Positions 1-15,400 of a DNA stretch of 64,000 bases are shown in pieces (the stretch's first letter is position 1; each line of letters opens with the position of its first letter). Source of the DNA: Hippasteria phrygiana (Eukaryota > Echinodermata > Asteroidea > Valvatida > Goniasteridae). Made by a program: the position numbers and the translations under genes. Location of the stretch: positions 682,001-746,000 of the forward strand of contig JAZGUH010000123.1 of assembly GCA_037893225.1 (NCBI GenBank), written 5' to 3'. The notes under the pieces are model-generated. The model saw only the letters and a list, made by a program, of their open reading frames with translations. It searched no databases and was not told the origin of the DNA.

Positions 1-1731
1 ATTGCTTTGAGGAAAATCGGCAGGCAGTTCTCCTGGGGTAGGCTAAGAATCTTCGAGAGGATGCAGTGCCTCACATATTTTCTTTCCGTCCAGAACAGAC
101 TTTGTGCTCTTCAAAAAAAATACGAAAAACCACGATAAATTGCAGCACGTCAAGTCGAAGTAAACATCAGCCTTACGCATACACGCACTAGCCGGGCGCC
201 TTATAAAACATACGTATTCATATGCAGTAAGCTGCGTCTAGGTGTGATACCAGTGCATACCGCACGTAGCCAACCATGGGTTTCCATTGAGGTGCGGACA
301 CTACGTCATAATTTCCCGGATGTCGCGGGAACTTCGAACAGTATGGACGCGCCCTTTGTACTGCTGAATGGCAAGAAATCGTAAATATAGAGGGCGCGTG
401 TGTCGTTCTCCATAACAAAGAAAATCCAACTCTTGGTGCAGTATGTATGTTGTATGTTCTTTTAGACTAGATAAAATATTATAGAGCCTGGAATTCTCCT
501 TTAAGTAATCTTAAGTTATGTGCTCGACAGTTTTCCTAAAGGATAATCTTATTGATCTGTGATCTTCTTTACAGACAATGTCAGTTGACTGGATAACCAT
601 TTGTATGGAAGTGTTGATTATTAATAATAACAAATGCTATCTCCATAATTGTAAAGGGAAATCTCTATGCACAGGGACGTAGCTATTAGGGAGTGATCCA
701 CGCAGTTCTCAAAATGGGAAATCAATGCTTTTGTGACTTTGAGTGCAGCATACATATCTTTGATTACCTTTAATGATTAAAACTGACCCAAGCATCACAT
801 TGTACTGTGTGCATCCCTAGTGTGAGCACTCCATGCCGCCCCATTTTTGATTGACTGTGTTCGGTCTAACACAAGACGATTCCATCGAACAGGGCTATGT
901 ATTCCTTCTGTGCTCTTTAGCTCATTCTGTCCATTCTGTGCATCTGACAGGATGCAGGTATGAACACAATAGGCAATTAAACAATGGATTGAATATATTC
1001 AGGAATGCGCATGTAGACGACAACCGGCCAGGTGATCTTTTTCAAATAGTGGCCATGGCTGTCATCCGTATTCAATGGGTTTATTCAGGGATGACATTTC
1101 TCTGGTAATTATTCCCTGATTTCAGGATTTTTTGTGAGACGTCTTCCAGATTTACGGAAGATTTGTTGGTCCTTAAATTGTTTTTATTATTATTCCAAAA
1201 TGAAACTGCAACTTGAAACAGTCTTCTTTGCATTCTAATGACTCTATTTTGGTAGAAAATGTAGTTTTCTTATGTATTGGATTTTTGGTTTCCTCAAATC
1301 TCACTCCTTATTAATGCCAACAAACATCTTGAGTGATCAAGTGTTCTTTTCTGATTGTTTCTTGAAGGGACAAGGCTGGTGGTTATGGCATACAGGAACT
1401 AGGAGGAACACTCGTCAAGAGAGTTTCTGGTGACTACTTCAACGTCGTTGGATTTCCTCTCCACAGTTTCTGCCGTCAGCTCTTGTTGTTATTTTGACAG
1501 GTTTTGGAAAAGAATATAGTGGATTAACCTCTTGATTTCAGATGACGACCATAGCCATGGTTTGAAAAAGACCACCTGGCCGTCTATATGCACATTCCTG
1601 AGTGTACTCAATCCATTCATGTTTTAACCATATTGTTCTTGAATGGGAGTGTAATGAATAGATGTGAAATTGTATGCTGAAGAGTGACAGGATGATGACA
1701 TCATCACGTGTCACGTGATGTCATCTTAAAT
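1..1731. other. A+T-rich sequence without recognisable gene
   Basis: Open frames here are short and match no family I know. There is a TGATGACATCATCA/TCACGTGA-rich stretch near 1690-1725 that leads into the dispersed repeat that follows. Nothing else is supported. Confidence 0.5.
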
Positions 1732-1975
1732 GTGCATTTTTCAAGGGCCTGTATCTAGAGAACCGTAGGTCTGATTGCCCTCAAACTTGGTATGTTGGTA
1801 GGCCAGCACATGTTATAGATGAAAATTGAGGTGATGTCATGATGGCGTCATTATACGATTTTATAGTTATTTTAAAGTTTTTAAACTTCAAAGATTATTA
1901 AAAACATATCTCATCAACAGGACATGCTAAATTCAGAAGCGCCCTCACATTAAAACGTCCGAAAAAAACTTTTAG
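1732..1975 (+). repeat. Dispersed CRE-type repeat, copy 1
   Basis: This stretch shares a phrase order with 29740-30440 and, in reverse, with 36830-37660: 'tatctagagaaccgtaggtc', then 'ggccagcacatgttatagat', then 'gatgtcatgatggcgtcat', then 'acatgctaaattc'. The copies are diverged, so this is an old interspersed family. No coding capacity or clear ends are visible. Confidence 0.6.
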
Positions 1976-2424
1976 CTAAAATTTCTAACTTCCAAAATAT
2001 ATTTTTTCCACTAGAAACAAAGTTACAACTTAATCCAAAATAAGATACTTACAGTACTTTCAGTATCTTATACTTTAAAAAAAGTTTGACAAAAATCTGT
2101 GATCAAATTAACAGGGAAAACATGGCCCGAACATGGCCTGAAAATGGCCCAAAATGCGAAAATCAACTTTTAAATTTACTACTAAAAAATGGTCCAATAA
2201 AAAATTGCAGTCGGGCCCATTTTTAGAAAGGAGGGGCATCGCCATCCAATTATTATCGATCTTGGATTCAAATTAAAGCTGAGCCTGCTTCAATTTGTTG
2301 CCGTTTTCGCAAGGGACATGCATGTCGATTTGCAAAAGTAGGAAACTGCCAAAGTAGACCTACTTTAAAACAACTTTCTGTAGTTAAAACCACTCAAGTT
2401 TAGCTTCAAACAAGCATATCTATG
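1976..2424. other. Left flank of the satellite array
   Basis: Unique-looking A+T-rich sequence with a small inverted repeat around 2041-2072 (AAGATACTTAC and GTATCTTA). It runs without a sharp edge into the first degenerate satellite monomer. No gene is seen. Confidence 0.4.
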
Positions 2425-5400
2425 ACCACATAAAACACAAAGCTATAGCCTTGCCATTTGGACTGATTTTTGAGGTTTTCAAGTAATATTTGTGAAGTAA
2501 CATTTTTCACCCCAAAATGATCAAACACAAGGCTATAGCCTTGCCATTTGGACTAATTTGTGAAGTTTTTGAGTCATATTTGTGAAGTAACGTGTTTCAC
2601 TAAAAAAAATGATCAAACACAAGGCTATAGCCTTGCCATTTGGACTAATTTGTGAAGTAACGATTTTCACCCCAAAATGATCAAACACAAGGCTATAGCC
2701 TTGCCATTTGGACTAATTTGTGAAGTTTTTGAGTCATATTTGTGAAGTAACGTGTTTCACTAAAAAAAATGATCAAACACAAGGCTATAGCCTTGCCATT
2801 TGGACTAATTTGTGAAGTAACGATTTTCACCCCAAAATGATCAAACACAAGGCTATAGCCTTGCCATTTGGACTAATTTTTGAAGTTTTTTAATAATATT
2901 TGTGAAGTAACGTTTTTCACCCAAAAAAATGATCAAACACAAGGCTATAGCCTTGCCATTTGTACATATTTTTGAAGTTTTTAAATAATATTTGTGAAGT
3001 AACGATTTTCACCCCAAAATTATCAAACACAAGGCTATAGCCTTGCCATTTGGACAAATTTTTGAAGTCATGTTTTTCACAAAAAAAATGATCAAACACA
3101 AGGCTATAGCCTTGCCATTTGGACACATTTTTGAAGTTTTTGATTAATATTTGTGAAGTAACGTTTTTCACCCCAAAATGATCAAACACAAGGCTATAGC
3201 CTTGCCATTTGGACACATTTTTGAAGTTTTCGAGTAATATTTGTGAAGTAACGATTTTCACGCTAAAATGATCAAACACAAGGCTATAGCCTTGCCATTT
3301 AGACTAATTTGTGAAGTAACGATTTTCACCCCAAAATGATCAAACACAAGGCTATAGCCTTGCCATTTGGACACATTTTTGAAGTTTTTGAGTAACGTTT
3401 TTCACCCCAAAATGATCAAACACAAGGCTATAGCCTTGCCATTTGGACTGATTTGTGAAGTAAAATTGTTCACCCCAAAATGATCAAACACAAGGCTATA
3501 GCCTTGCCATTTGGACACATTTTTGAAGTTTTTGATTAATATTTGTGAAGTAACGATTTTCACCCCAAAATGATCAAACACAAGGCTATAGCCTTGCCAT
3601 TTGGACTAATTTTTGAAGTAACATTTTTCACCCCAAAATGATCAAACACAAGGCTATAGCCTTGCCATTTGACTAATTTTTGAAGTTTTCGAGTAATATT
3701 TGTGAAGTAACGTTTTTCACCAAAAAAAATGATCAAACACAAGGCTATAGCCTTGCCATTTGGACACATTTTTGAAGTCATGTTTTTCACACAAAAAATG
3801 ATCAAACACAAGGCTATAGCCTTGCCATTTGGACACATTTTTGAAGTTTTTGATTAATATTTGTGAAGTAACGATTTTCACCCCAAAATGATCAAACACA
3901 AGGCTATAGCCTTGCCATTTGGACTAATTTGTGAAGTAACGTTTTTCACCCCAAAATGATCAAACACAAGGCTATAGCCTTGCCATTTGGACACATTTTT
4001 GAAGTTTTTGATTAATATTTGTGAAGTAACGATTTTCACCCCAAAATGATCAAACACAAGGCTATAGCCTTGCCATTTGGACTAATTTTTGAAGTTTTTT
4101 ATTAATATTTGTGAAGTAACGTTTTTCACCCAAAAAAATGATCAAACACAAGGCTATAGCCTTGCCATTTGGACTAATTTGTGAAGTAAAATTTTTCACC
4201 CCAAAATGATCAAACACAAGGCTATAGCCTTGCCATTTGGACACATTTTTGAAGTTTTTGATTAATATTTGTGAAGTAACGATTTTCACCCCAAAATGAT
4301 CAAACACAAGGCTATAGCCTTGCCATTTGGACTAATTTGTGAAGTAACGATTTTCACCCCAAAATGATCAAACACAAGGCTATAGCCTTGCCATTTGGAC
4401 TAATTTTTGAAGTTTTTTAATAATATTTGTGAAGTAACGTTTTTCACCCAAAAAAATGATCAAACACAAGGCTATAGCCTTGCCATTTGTACATATTTTT
4501 GAAGTTTTTAAATAATATTTGTGAAGTAACGATTTTCACCCCAAAATTATCAAACACAAGGCTATAGCCTTGCCATTTGGACAAATTTTTGAAGTCATGT
4601 TTTTCACAAAAAAAATGATCAAACACAAGGCTATATAGCCTTGCCATTTGGACACATTTTTGAAGTTTTTGATTAATATTTGTGAAGTAACGTTTTTCAC
4701 CCCAAAATGATCAAACACAAGGCTATAGCCTTGCCATTTGGACACATTTTTGAAGTTTTCGAGTAATATTTGTGAAGTAACGATTTTCACGCTAAAATGA
4801 TCAAACACAAGGCTATAGCCTTGCCATTTAGACTAATTTGTGAAGTAACGATTTTCACCCCAAAATGATCAAACACAAGGCTATAGCCTTGCCATTTGGA
4901 CACATTTTTGAAGTTTTTGAGTAACGTTTTTCACCCCAAAATGATCAAACACAAGGCTATAGCCTTGCCATTTGGACTGATTTGTGAAGTAACGATTTTC
5001 ACCCCAAAATGATCAAACACAAGGCTATAGCCTTGCCATTTGGACTGATTTGTGAAGTAAAATTGTTCACCCCAAAATGATCAAACACAAGGCTATAGCC
5101 TTGCCATTTGGACACATTTTTGAAGTTTTTGATTAATATTTGTGAAGTAACGATTTTCACCCCAAAATGATCAAACACAAGGCTATAGCCTTGCCATTTG
5201 GACTAATTTTTGAAGTAACATTTTTCACCCCAAAATGATCAAACACAAGGCTATAGCCTTGCCATTTGACTAATTTTTGAAGTTTTCGAGTAATATTTGT
5301 GAAGTAACGTTTTTCACCAAAAAAAATGATCAAACACAAGGCTATAGCCTTGCCATTTGGACACATTTTTGAAGTTTTTGATTAATATTTGTGAAGTAAC

Positions 5401-8400
5401 GATTTTCACCCCAAAATGATGAAACACAAGCCTTGCCATTTGGACTAATTTTTGAAGTTTTTTATTAATATTTGTGAAGTAACGTTTTTCACCAAAAAAA
5501 ATGATCAAACACAAGGCTATAGCCTTGCCATTTGGACTAATTTTTGAAGTAATATTCTTCACCCCAAAATGATCAAACACAAGGCTATAGCCTTGCCATT
5601 TGGACAAATTTTTGAAGTCATGTTTTTCACACAAAAAATGATCAAACACAAGGCTATAGCCTTGCCATTTGGACACATTTTTGAAGTTTTTGATTAATAT
5701 TTGTGAAGTAACGATTTTCACCCCAAAATGATCAAACACAAGGCTATAGCCTTGCCATTTGGACTAATTTGTGAAGTAACGTTTTTCACCCCAAAATGAT
5801 CAAACACAAGGCTATAGCCTTGCCATTTGGACACATTTTTGAAGTTTTTGATTAATATTTGTGAAGTAACGATTTTCACCCCAAAATGATCAAACACAAG
5901 GCTATAGCCTTGCCATTTGGACTAATTTTTGAAGTTTTTTATTAATATTTGTGAAGTAACGTTTTTCACCAAAAAAAATGATCAAACACAAGGCTATAGC
6001 CTTGCCATTTGGACTAATTTGTGAAGTAACATTTTTCACCCCAAAATGATCAAACACAAGGCTATAGCCTTGCCATTTGGACACATTTTTTAAGTTTTTG
6101 AGTCATATTTGTGAAGTAACGTTTTTCACCCCAAAATGATCAAACACAAGGCTATAGCCTTGCCATTTGGACTAATTTTTGAAGTAACATTTTTCACCCC
6201 AAAATGATCAAACACAAGGCTATAGCCTTGCCATTTGGACACATTTTTAAAGTTTTTGAGTCATATTTGTGAAGTAACGTTTTTCACCCCAAAATGATCA
6301 AACACAAGGCTATAGCCTTGCCATTTGGACTGATTTGTGAAGTAAAATTTTTCACCCCAAAATGATCAAACACAAGGCTATAGCCTTGCCATTTGGACTA
6401 ATTTTTGAAGTTTTTTATTAATATTTGTGAAGTAACGTTTTTCACCAAAAAAAATGATCAAACACAAGGCTATAGCCTTGCCATTTGGACTAATTTGTGA
6501 AGTAACGATTTTCACCCCAAAATGATCAAACACAAGGCTATAGCCTTGCCATTTGGACTAATTTTTGAAGTTTTTTATTAATATTTGTGAAGTAACGTTT
6601 TTCACCCAAAAAAATGATCAAACACAAGGCTATAGCCTTGCCATTTGGACACATTTTTCAAGTTTTTGAGTCATATTTGTGAAGTAACGTTTTTCACCCC
6701 AAAATGATCAAACACAAGGCTATAGCCTTGCCATTTGGACTGATTTGTGAAGTAAAATTTTTCACCCCAAAATGATCAAACACAAGGCTATAGCCTTGCC
6801 ATTTAGACTAATTTGTGAAATTTTTGAGTAATATTTGTGAAGTAACGTTTTTCACCCCAAAATGATCAAACACAAGGCAATAGCCTTGGCATTTGGACTA
6901 ATTTGTGAAGTGACGTTTTTTACCCCAAAATGATCAAACACAAGGCTATAGCCTTGCCATTTAGACTAATTTGTGAAATTTTTGAGTAATATTTGTGAAG
7001 TAACGTTTTTCACCCCAAAATGATCAAACACAAGGCTATAGCCTTGCCATTTGTACATATTTTTGAAGTAACGTTTTTCACCCCAAAATGATCAAACACA
7101 AGACTATAGCCTTGCCATTTGTACATATTTTTGAAGTAACGTTTTTCACCCCAAAATGATCAAACACAAGGCTATAGCCTTGCCATTTGACAAATTTTTG
7201 AAATTTTTGAGTAATATTTGTGAAGTATAATTTTTCACCCCAAAATGATCAAACACAAGGCTATAGCCTTGCCATTTGGACACATTTTTGAAGTTTTTGA
7301 TTAATATTTGTGAAGTAACGATTTTCACCCCAAAATGATCAAACACAAGGCTATAGCCTTGCCATTTAGACTAATTTGTGAAATTTTTGAGTAATATTTG
7401 TGAAGTAACGTTTTCAACCCAAAATGATCAAACACAAGGCTACAGCCTTGCCATTTGGACTGATTTGTGAAGTAAAATTGTTCACCCCAAAATGATCAAA
7501 CACAAGGCTATAGCCTTGCCATTTGGACTAATTTTTGAAGTTTTTTATTAATATTTGTGAAGTAACGTTTTTCACCCAAAAAAATGATCAAACACAAGGC
7601 TATAGCCTTGCCATTTGGACTAATTTTTGAAGTATCATTTTTCACCCCAAAATGATCAAACACAAGGCTATAGCCTTGCCATTTGGACTAATTTTTGAAG
7701 TAACATTTTTCACTAAAAAAATGATCAAACACAAGGCTATAGCCTTGCCATTTAGACTAATTTGTGAAATTTTTGAGTAATATTTGTGAAGTAACGTTTT
7801 TCACCTAAAAATGATCAAACACAAGGCTATAGCCTTGCCATTTGGACTTATTTGTGAAATTTTTGAGTAATATTTGTGAAGTAACGTTTTTCACCCCAAA
7901 ATGATCAAACACAAGGCTATAGCCTTGCCATTTGGACCAATTTGTGAAGTAACGTTTTTCACAAAAAAAAATGATCAAACACAAGGCTATAGCCTTGCCA
8001 GTTGGACACATTTTTGAAGTTTTTGATTAATATTTGTGAAGTAACGTTTTTCACCCCAAAATGATCAAACACAAGGCTATAGCCTTGCCATTTGGACTAA
8101 TTTGTGAAGTAACATTTTTCACCCCAAAATGATCAAACACAAGGCTATAGCCTTGCCATTTGGACTAATTTGTGAAGTAAAATTGTTCACCCCAAAATGA
8201 TCAAACACAAGGCTATAGCCTTGCCATTTGGACACATTTTTGAAGTTTTTGATTAATATTTGTGAAGTAACGATTTTCACCCCAAAATGATCAAACACAA
8301 GGCTATAGCCTTGCCATTTGGACTAATTTTTGAAGTATCATTTTTCACCCCAAAATGATCAAACACAAGGCTATAGCCTTGCCATTTGGACTAATTTGTG

Positions 8401-8801
8401 AAGTAACATTTTTCACCCCAAAATGATCAAACACAAGGCTATAGCCTTGCCATTTGGACTAATTTTTGAAGTTTTCGAGTAATATTTGTGAAGTAACGAT
8501 TTTCACGCTAAAATGATCAAACACAAGGCTATAGCCTTGCCATTTAGACTAATTTGTGAAGTAACGATTTTCACCCCAAAATGATCAAACACAAGGCTAT
8601 AGCCTTGCCATTTGGACACATTTTTGAAGTTTTCGAGTAATATTTGTGAAGTAACGATTTTCACGCTAAAATGATCAAACACAAGGCTATAGCCTTGCCA
8701 TTTAGACTAATTTGTGAAGTAACGATTTTCACCCCAAAATGATCAAACACAAGGCTATAGCCTTGCCATTTGGACACATTTTTGAAGTTTTTGAGTAACG
8801 A

Positions 8802-11800
8802 TTTTCACCCCAAAATGATCAAACACAAGGCTATAGCCTTGCCATTTGGACTAATTTTTGAAGTTTTTTATTAATATTTGTGAAGTAACGTTTTTCACCA
8901 AAAAAAATGATCAAACACAAAGCTATAGCCTTGCCAGTTGGACACATTTTTGAAGTTTTTGATTAATATTTGTGAAGTAACGATTTTCACCCCAAAATGA
9001 TCAAACACAAGGCTATAGCCTTGCCATTTGGACTAATTTTTGAAGTAACATTTTTCACCCCAAAATGATCAAACACAAGGCTATAGCCTTCCCATTTGGA
9101 CTAATTTGTGAAGTAATGTTTTTCACTAAAAAAATGATCAAACACAAGGCTATAGCCTTGCCAGTTGGACACATTTTTGAAGTTTTTGATTAATATTTGT
9201 GAAGTAACGATTTTCACCCCAAAATGATCAAACACAAGGCTATAGCCTTGCCATTTGGACTAATTTTTGAAGTAACATTTTTCACCCCAAAATGATCAAA
9301 CACAAGGCTATAGCCTTGCCATTTGGACACATTTTTTAAGTTTTTGATAAATATTTGTGAAGTAACGATTTTCACCCCAAAATGATCAAACACAAGGCTA
9401 TAGCCTTGCCATTTCAACTAATTTTTGAAGTAACGTTTTTCACTAAAAAAATGATCAAACACAAGGCTATAGCCTTGCCATTTAGACTAATTTGTGAAAT
9501 TTTTGAGTAATATTTGTGAAGTAACGTTTTTCACCTAAAAATGATCAAACACAAGGCTATAGCCTTGCCATTTGGACTTATTTGTGAAATTTTTGAGTAA
9601 TATTTGTGAAGTAACGTTTTTCACCCCAAAATGATCAAACACAAGGCTATAGCCTTGCCATTTGTACATATTTTTGAAGTAACGTTTTTCACCCCAAAAT
9701 GATCAAACACAAGGCTATAGCCTTGCCATTTGGACCAATTTGTGAAGTAACGTTTTTCACAAAAAAAAATGATCAAACACAAGGCTATAGCCTTGCCAGT
9801 TGGACACATTTTTGAAGTTTTTGATTAATATTTGTGAAGTAACGTTTTTCACCCCAAAATGATCAAACACAAGGCTATAGCCTTGCCATTTGGACTAATT
9901 TGTGAAGTAACATTTTTCACCCCAAAATGATCAAACACAAGGCTATAGCCTTGCCATTTGACAAATTTTTGAAATTTTTGAGTAACATTTGTGAAGTATA
10001 ATTTTTCACCCCAAAATGATCAAACACAAGGCTATAGCCTTGCCATTTGGACTAATTTGTGAAGTAAAATTGTTCACCCCAAAATGATCAAACACAAGGC
10101 TATAGCCTTGCCATTTGGACACATTTTTGAAGTTTTTGATTAATATTTGTGAAGTAACGATTTTCACCCCAAAATGATCAAACACAAGGCTATAGCCTTG
10201 CCATTTGGACTAATTTTTGAAGTATCATTTTTCACCCCAAAATGATCAAACACAAGGCTATAGCCTTGCCATTTGGACTAATTTGTGAAGTAACATTTTT
10301 CACCCCAAAATGATCAAACACAAGGCTATAGCCTTGCCATTTGGACTAATTTTTGAAGTTTTCGAGTAATATTTGTGAAGTAACGATTTTCACGCTAAAA
10401 TGATCAAACACAAGGCTATAGCCTTGCCATTTAGACTAATTTGTGAAGTAACGATTTTCACCCCAAAATGATCAAACACAAGGCTATAGCCTTGCCATTT
10501 GGACACATTTTTGAAGTTTTTGAGTAACGTTTTTCACCCCAAAATGATCAAACACAAGGCTATAGCCTTGCCATTTGGACTGATTTGTGAAGTAACGATT
10601 TTCACCCCAAAATGATCAAACACAAGGCTATAGCCTTGCCATTTGGACTGATTTGTGAAGTAAAATTGTTCACCCCAAAATGATCAAACACAAGGCTATA
10701 GCCTTGCCATTTGGACTAATTTTTGAAGTAACATTTTTCACCCCAAAATGATCAAACACAAGGCTATAGCCTTGCCATTTGACTAATTTTTGAAGTTTTC
10801 GAGTAATATTTGTGAAGTAACGTTTTTCACCAAAAAAAATGATCAAACACAAGGCTATAGCCTTGCCATTTGGACACATTTTTGAAGTTTTTGATTAATA
10901 TTTGTGAAGTAACGATTTTCACCCCAAAATGATGAAACACAAGCCTTGCCATTTGGACTAATTTTTGAACTTTTTTATTAATATTTGTGAAGTAACGTTT
11001 TTCACCAAAAAAAATGATCAAACACAAGGCTATAGCCTTGCCATTTGGACTAATTTTTGAAGTAATATTTTTCACCCCAAAATGATCAAACACAAGGCTA
11101 TAGCCTTGCCATTTGGACACATTTTTGAAGTTTTTGATTAATATTTGTGAAGTAACGATTTTCACCCCAAAATGATCAAACACAAGGCTATAGCCTTGCC
11201 ATTTGGACACATTTTTGAAGTTTTTGATTAATATTTGTGAAGTAACGATTTTCACCCCAAAATGATCAAACACAAGGCTATAGCCTTGCCATTTGGACTA
11301 ATTTTTGAAGTTTTTTATTAATATTTGTGAAGTAACGTTTTTCACCAAAAAAAATGATCAAACACAAGGCTATAGCCTTGCCATTTGGACTAATTTGTGA
11401 AGTAACATTTTTCACCCCAAAATGATCAAACACAAGGCTATAGCCTTGCCATTTGGACACATTTTTGAAGTTTTTGATTAATATTTGTGAAGTAACGATT
11501 TTCACCCCAAAATGATCAAACACAAGGCTATAGCCTTGCCATTTGGACACATTTTTTAAGTTTTTGAGTCATATTTGTAAAGTAACGTTTTTCACCCCAA
11601 AATGATCAAACACAAGGCTATAGCCTTGCCATTTGGACTAATTTTTGAAGTAACATTTTTCACCCCAAAATGATCAAACACAAGGCTATAGCCTTGCCAT
11701 TTGGACACATTTTTTACGTTTTTGAGTCATATTTGTGAAGTAACGTTTTTCACCCCAAAATGATCAAACACAAGGCTATAGCCTTGCCATTTGGACTGAT

Positions 11801-12448
11801 TTGTGAAGTAAAATTTTTCACCCCAAAATGATCAAACACAAGGCTATAGCCTTGCCATTTAGACTAATTTGTGAAATTTTTGAGTAATATTTGTGAAGTA
11901 ACGTTTTTCACCCCAAAATGATCAAACACAAGGCAATAGCCTTGGCATTTGGACTAATTTGTGAAGTGACGTTTTTTACCCCAAAATGATCAAACACAAG
12001 GCTATAGCCTTGCCATTTGGACTAATTTGTGAAGTAAAATTGTTCACCCCAAAATGATCAAACACAAGGCTATAGCCTTGCCATTTGGACACATTTTTGA
12101 AGTTTTTGATTAATATTTGTGAAGTAACGATTTTCACCCCAAAATGATCAAACACAAGGCTATAGCCTTCCCATTTGGACTAATTTGTGAAGTAATGTTT
12201 TTCACTAAAAAAATGATCAAACACAAGGCTATAGCCTTGCCATTTCAACTAATTTTTGAAGTAACGTTTTTCACTAAAAAAATGATCAAACACAAGGCTA
12301 TAGCCTTGCCATTTAGACTAATTTGTGAAATTTTTGAGTAATATTTGTGAAGTAACGTTTTTCACCTAAAAATGATCAAACACAAGGCTATAGCCTTGCC
12401 ATTTGGACTTATTTGTGAAATTTTTGAGTAATATTTGTGAAGTAACGT
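8802..12448. repeat. 3,647-bp higher-order repeat, copy A
   Basis: This block of satellite monomers recurs 3,647 bp downstream (12449-16095) in the same monomer order and with nearly identical bases. Identity starts near 8802, just after the two sequences differ at 8801/12448. The only internal difference I noticed is C at 9986 against T at 13633. Confidence 0.85.
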
Positions 12449-15400
12449 TTTTCACCCCAAAATGATCAAACACAAGGCTATAGCCTTGCCATTTGGACTA
12501 ATTTTTGAAGTTTTTTATTAATATTTGTGAAGTAACGTTTTTCACCAAAAAAAATGATCAAACACAAAGCTATAGCCTTGCCAGTTGGACACATTTTTGA
12601 AGTTTTTGATTAATATTTGTGAAGTAACGATTTTCACCCCAAAATGATCAAACACAAGGCTATAGCCTTGCCATTTGGACTAATTTTTGAAGTAACATTT
12701 TTCACCCCAAAATGATCAAACACAAGGCTATAGCCTTCCCATTTGGACTAATTTGTGAAGTAATGTTTTTCACTAAAAAAATGATCAAACACAAGGCTAT
12801 AGCCTTGCCAGTTGGACACATTTTTGAAGTTTTTGATTAATATTTGTGAAGTAACGATTTTCACCCCAAAATGATCAAACACAAGGCTATAGCCTTGCCA
12901 TTTGGACTAATTTTTGAAGTAACATTTTTCACCCCAAAATGATCAAACACAAGGCTATAGCCTTGCCATTTGGACACATTTTTTAAGTTTTTGATAAATA
13001 TTTGTGAAGTAACGATTTTCACCCCAAAATGATCAAACACAAGGCTATAGCCTTGCCATTTCAACTAATTTTTGAAGTAACGTTTTTCACTAAAAAAATG
13101 ATCAAACACAAGGCTATAGCCTTGCCATTTAGACTAATTTGTGAAATTTTTGAGTAATATTTGTGAAGTAACGTTTTTCACCTAAAAATGATCAAACACA
13201 AGGCTATAGCCTTGCCATTTGGACTTATTTGTGAAATTTTTGAGTAATATTTGTGAAGTAACGTTTTTCACCCCAAAATGATCAAACACAAGGCTATAGC
13301 CTTGCCATTTGTACATATTTTTGAAGTAACGTTTTTCACCCCAAAATGATCAAACACAAGGCTATAGCCTTGCCATTTGGACCAATTTGTGAAGTAACGT
13401 TTTTCACAAAAAAAAATGATCAAACACAAGGCTATAGCCTTGCCAGTTGGACACATTTTTGAAGTTTTTGATTAATATTTGTGAAGTAACGTTTTTCACC
13501 CCAAAATGATCAAACACAAGGCTATAGCCTTGCCATTTGGACTAATTTGTGAAGTAACATTTTTCACCCCAAAATGATCAAACACAAGGCTATAGCCTTG
13601 CCATTTGACAAATTTTTGAAATTTTTGAGTAATATTTGTGAAGTATAATTTTTCACCCCAAAATGATCAAACACAAGGCTATAGCCTTGCCATTTGGACT
13701 AATTTGTGAAGTAAAATTGTTCACCCCAAAATGATCAAACACAAGGCTATAGCCTTGCCATTTGGACACATTTTTGAAGTTTTTGATTAATATTTGTGAA
13801 GTAACGATTTTCACCCCAAAATGATCAAACACAAGGCTATAGCCTTGCCATTTGGACTAATTTTTGAAGTATCATTTTTCACCCCAAAATGATCAAACAC
13901 AAGGCTATAGCCTTGCCATTTGGACTAATTTGTGAAGTAACATTTTTCACCCCAAAATGATCAAACACAAGGCTATAGCCTTGCCATTTGGACTAATTTT
14001 TGAAGTTTTCGAGTAATATTTGTGAAGTAACGATTTTCACGCTAAAATGATCAAACACAAGGCTATAGCCTTGCCATTTAGACTAATTTGTGAAGTAACG
14101 ATTTTCACCCCAAAATGATCAAACACAAGGCTATAGCCTTGCCATTTGGACACATTTTTGAAGTTTTTGAGTAACGTTTTTCACCCCAAAATGATCAAAC
14201 ACAAGGCTATAGCCTTGCCATTTGGACTGATTTGTGAAGTAACGATTTTCACCCCAAAATGATCAAACACAAGGCTATAGCCTTGCCATTTGGACTGATT
14301 TGTGAAGTAAAATTGTTCACCCCAAAATGATCAAACACAAGGCTATAGCCTTGCCATTTGGACTAATTTTTGAAGTAACATTTTTCACCCCAAAATGATC
14401 AAACACAAGGCTATAGCCTTGCCATTTGACTAATTTTTGAAGTTTTCGAGTAATATTTGTGAAGTAACGTTTTTCACCAAAAAAAATGATCAAACACAAG
14501 GCTATAGCCTTGCCATTTGGACACATTTTTGAAGTTTTTGATTAATATTTGTGAAGTAACGATTTTCACCCCAAAATGATGAAACACAAGCCTTGCCATT
14601 TGGACTAATTTTTGAACTTTTTTATTAATATTTGTGAAGTAACGTTTTTCACCAAAAAAAATGATCAAACACAAGGCTATAGCCTTGCCATTTGGACTAA
14701 TTTTTGAAGTAATATTTTTCACCCCAAAATGATCAAACACAAGGCTATAGCCTTGCCATTTGGACACATTTTTGAAGTTTTTGATTAATATTTGTGAAGT
14801 AACGATTTTCACCCCAAAATGATCAAACACAAGGCTATAGCCTTGCCATTTGGACACATTTTTGAAGTTTTTGATTAATATTTGTGAAGTAACGATTTTC
14901 ACCCCAAAATGATCAAACACAAGGCTATAGCCTTGCCATTTGGACTAATTTTTGAAGTTTTTTATTAATATTTGTGAAGTAACGTTTTTCACCAAAAAAA
15001 ATGATCAAACACAAGGCTATAGCCTTGCCATTTGGACTAATTTGTGAAGTAACATTTTTCACCCCAAAATGATCAAACACAAGGCTATAGCCTTGCCATT
15101 TGGACACATTTTTGAAGTTTTTGATTAATATTTGTGAAGTAACGATTTTCACCCCAAAATGATCAAACACAAGGCTATAGCCTTGCCATTTGGACACATT
15201 TTTTAAGTTTTTGAGTCATATTTGTAAAGTAACGTTTTTCACCCCAAAATGATCAAACACAAGGCTATAGCCTTGCCATTTGGACTAATTTTTGAAGTAA
15301 CATTTTTCACCCCAAAATGATCAAACACAAGGCTATAGCCTTGCCATTTGGACACATTTTTTACGTTTTTGAGTCATATTTGTGAAGTAACGTTTTTCAC

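Noticed and set aside
12144..12341. Plus-strand 65-codon frame MIKHKAIAFPF..., repeated five times
   Set aside because: Its recurrences are exactly the higher-order repeat periods, so its identity reflects DNA amplification, not protein constraint.
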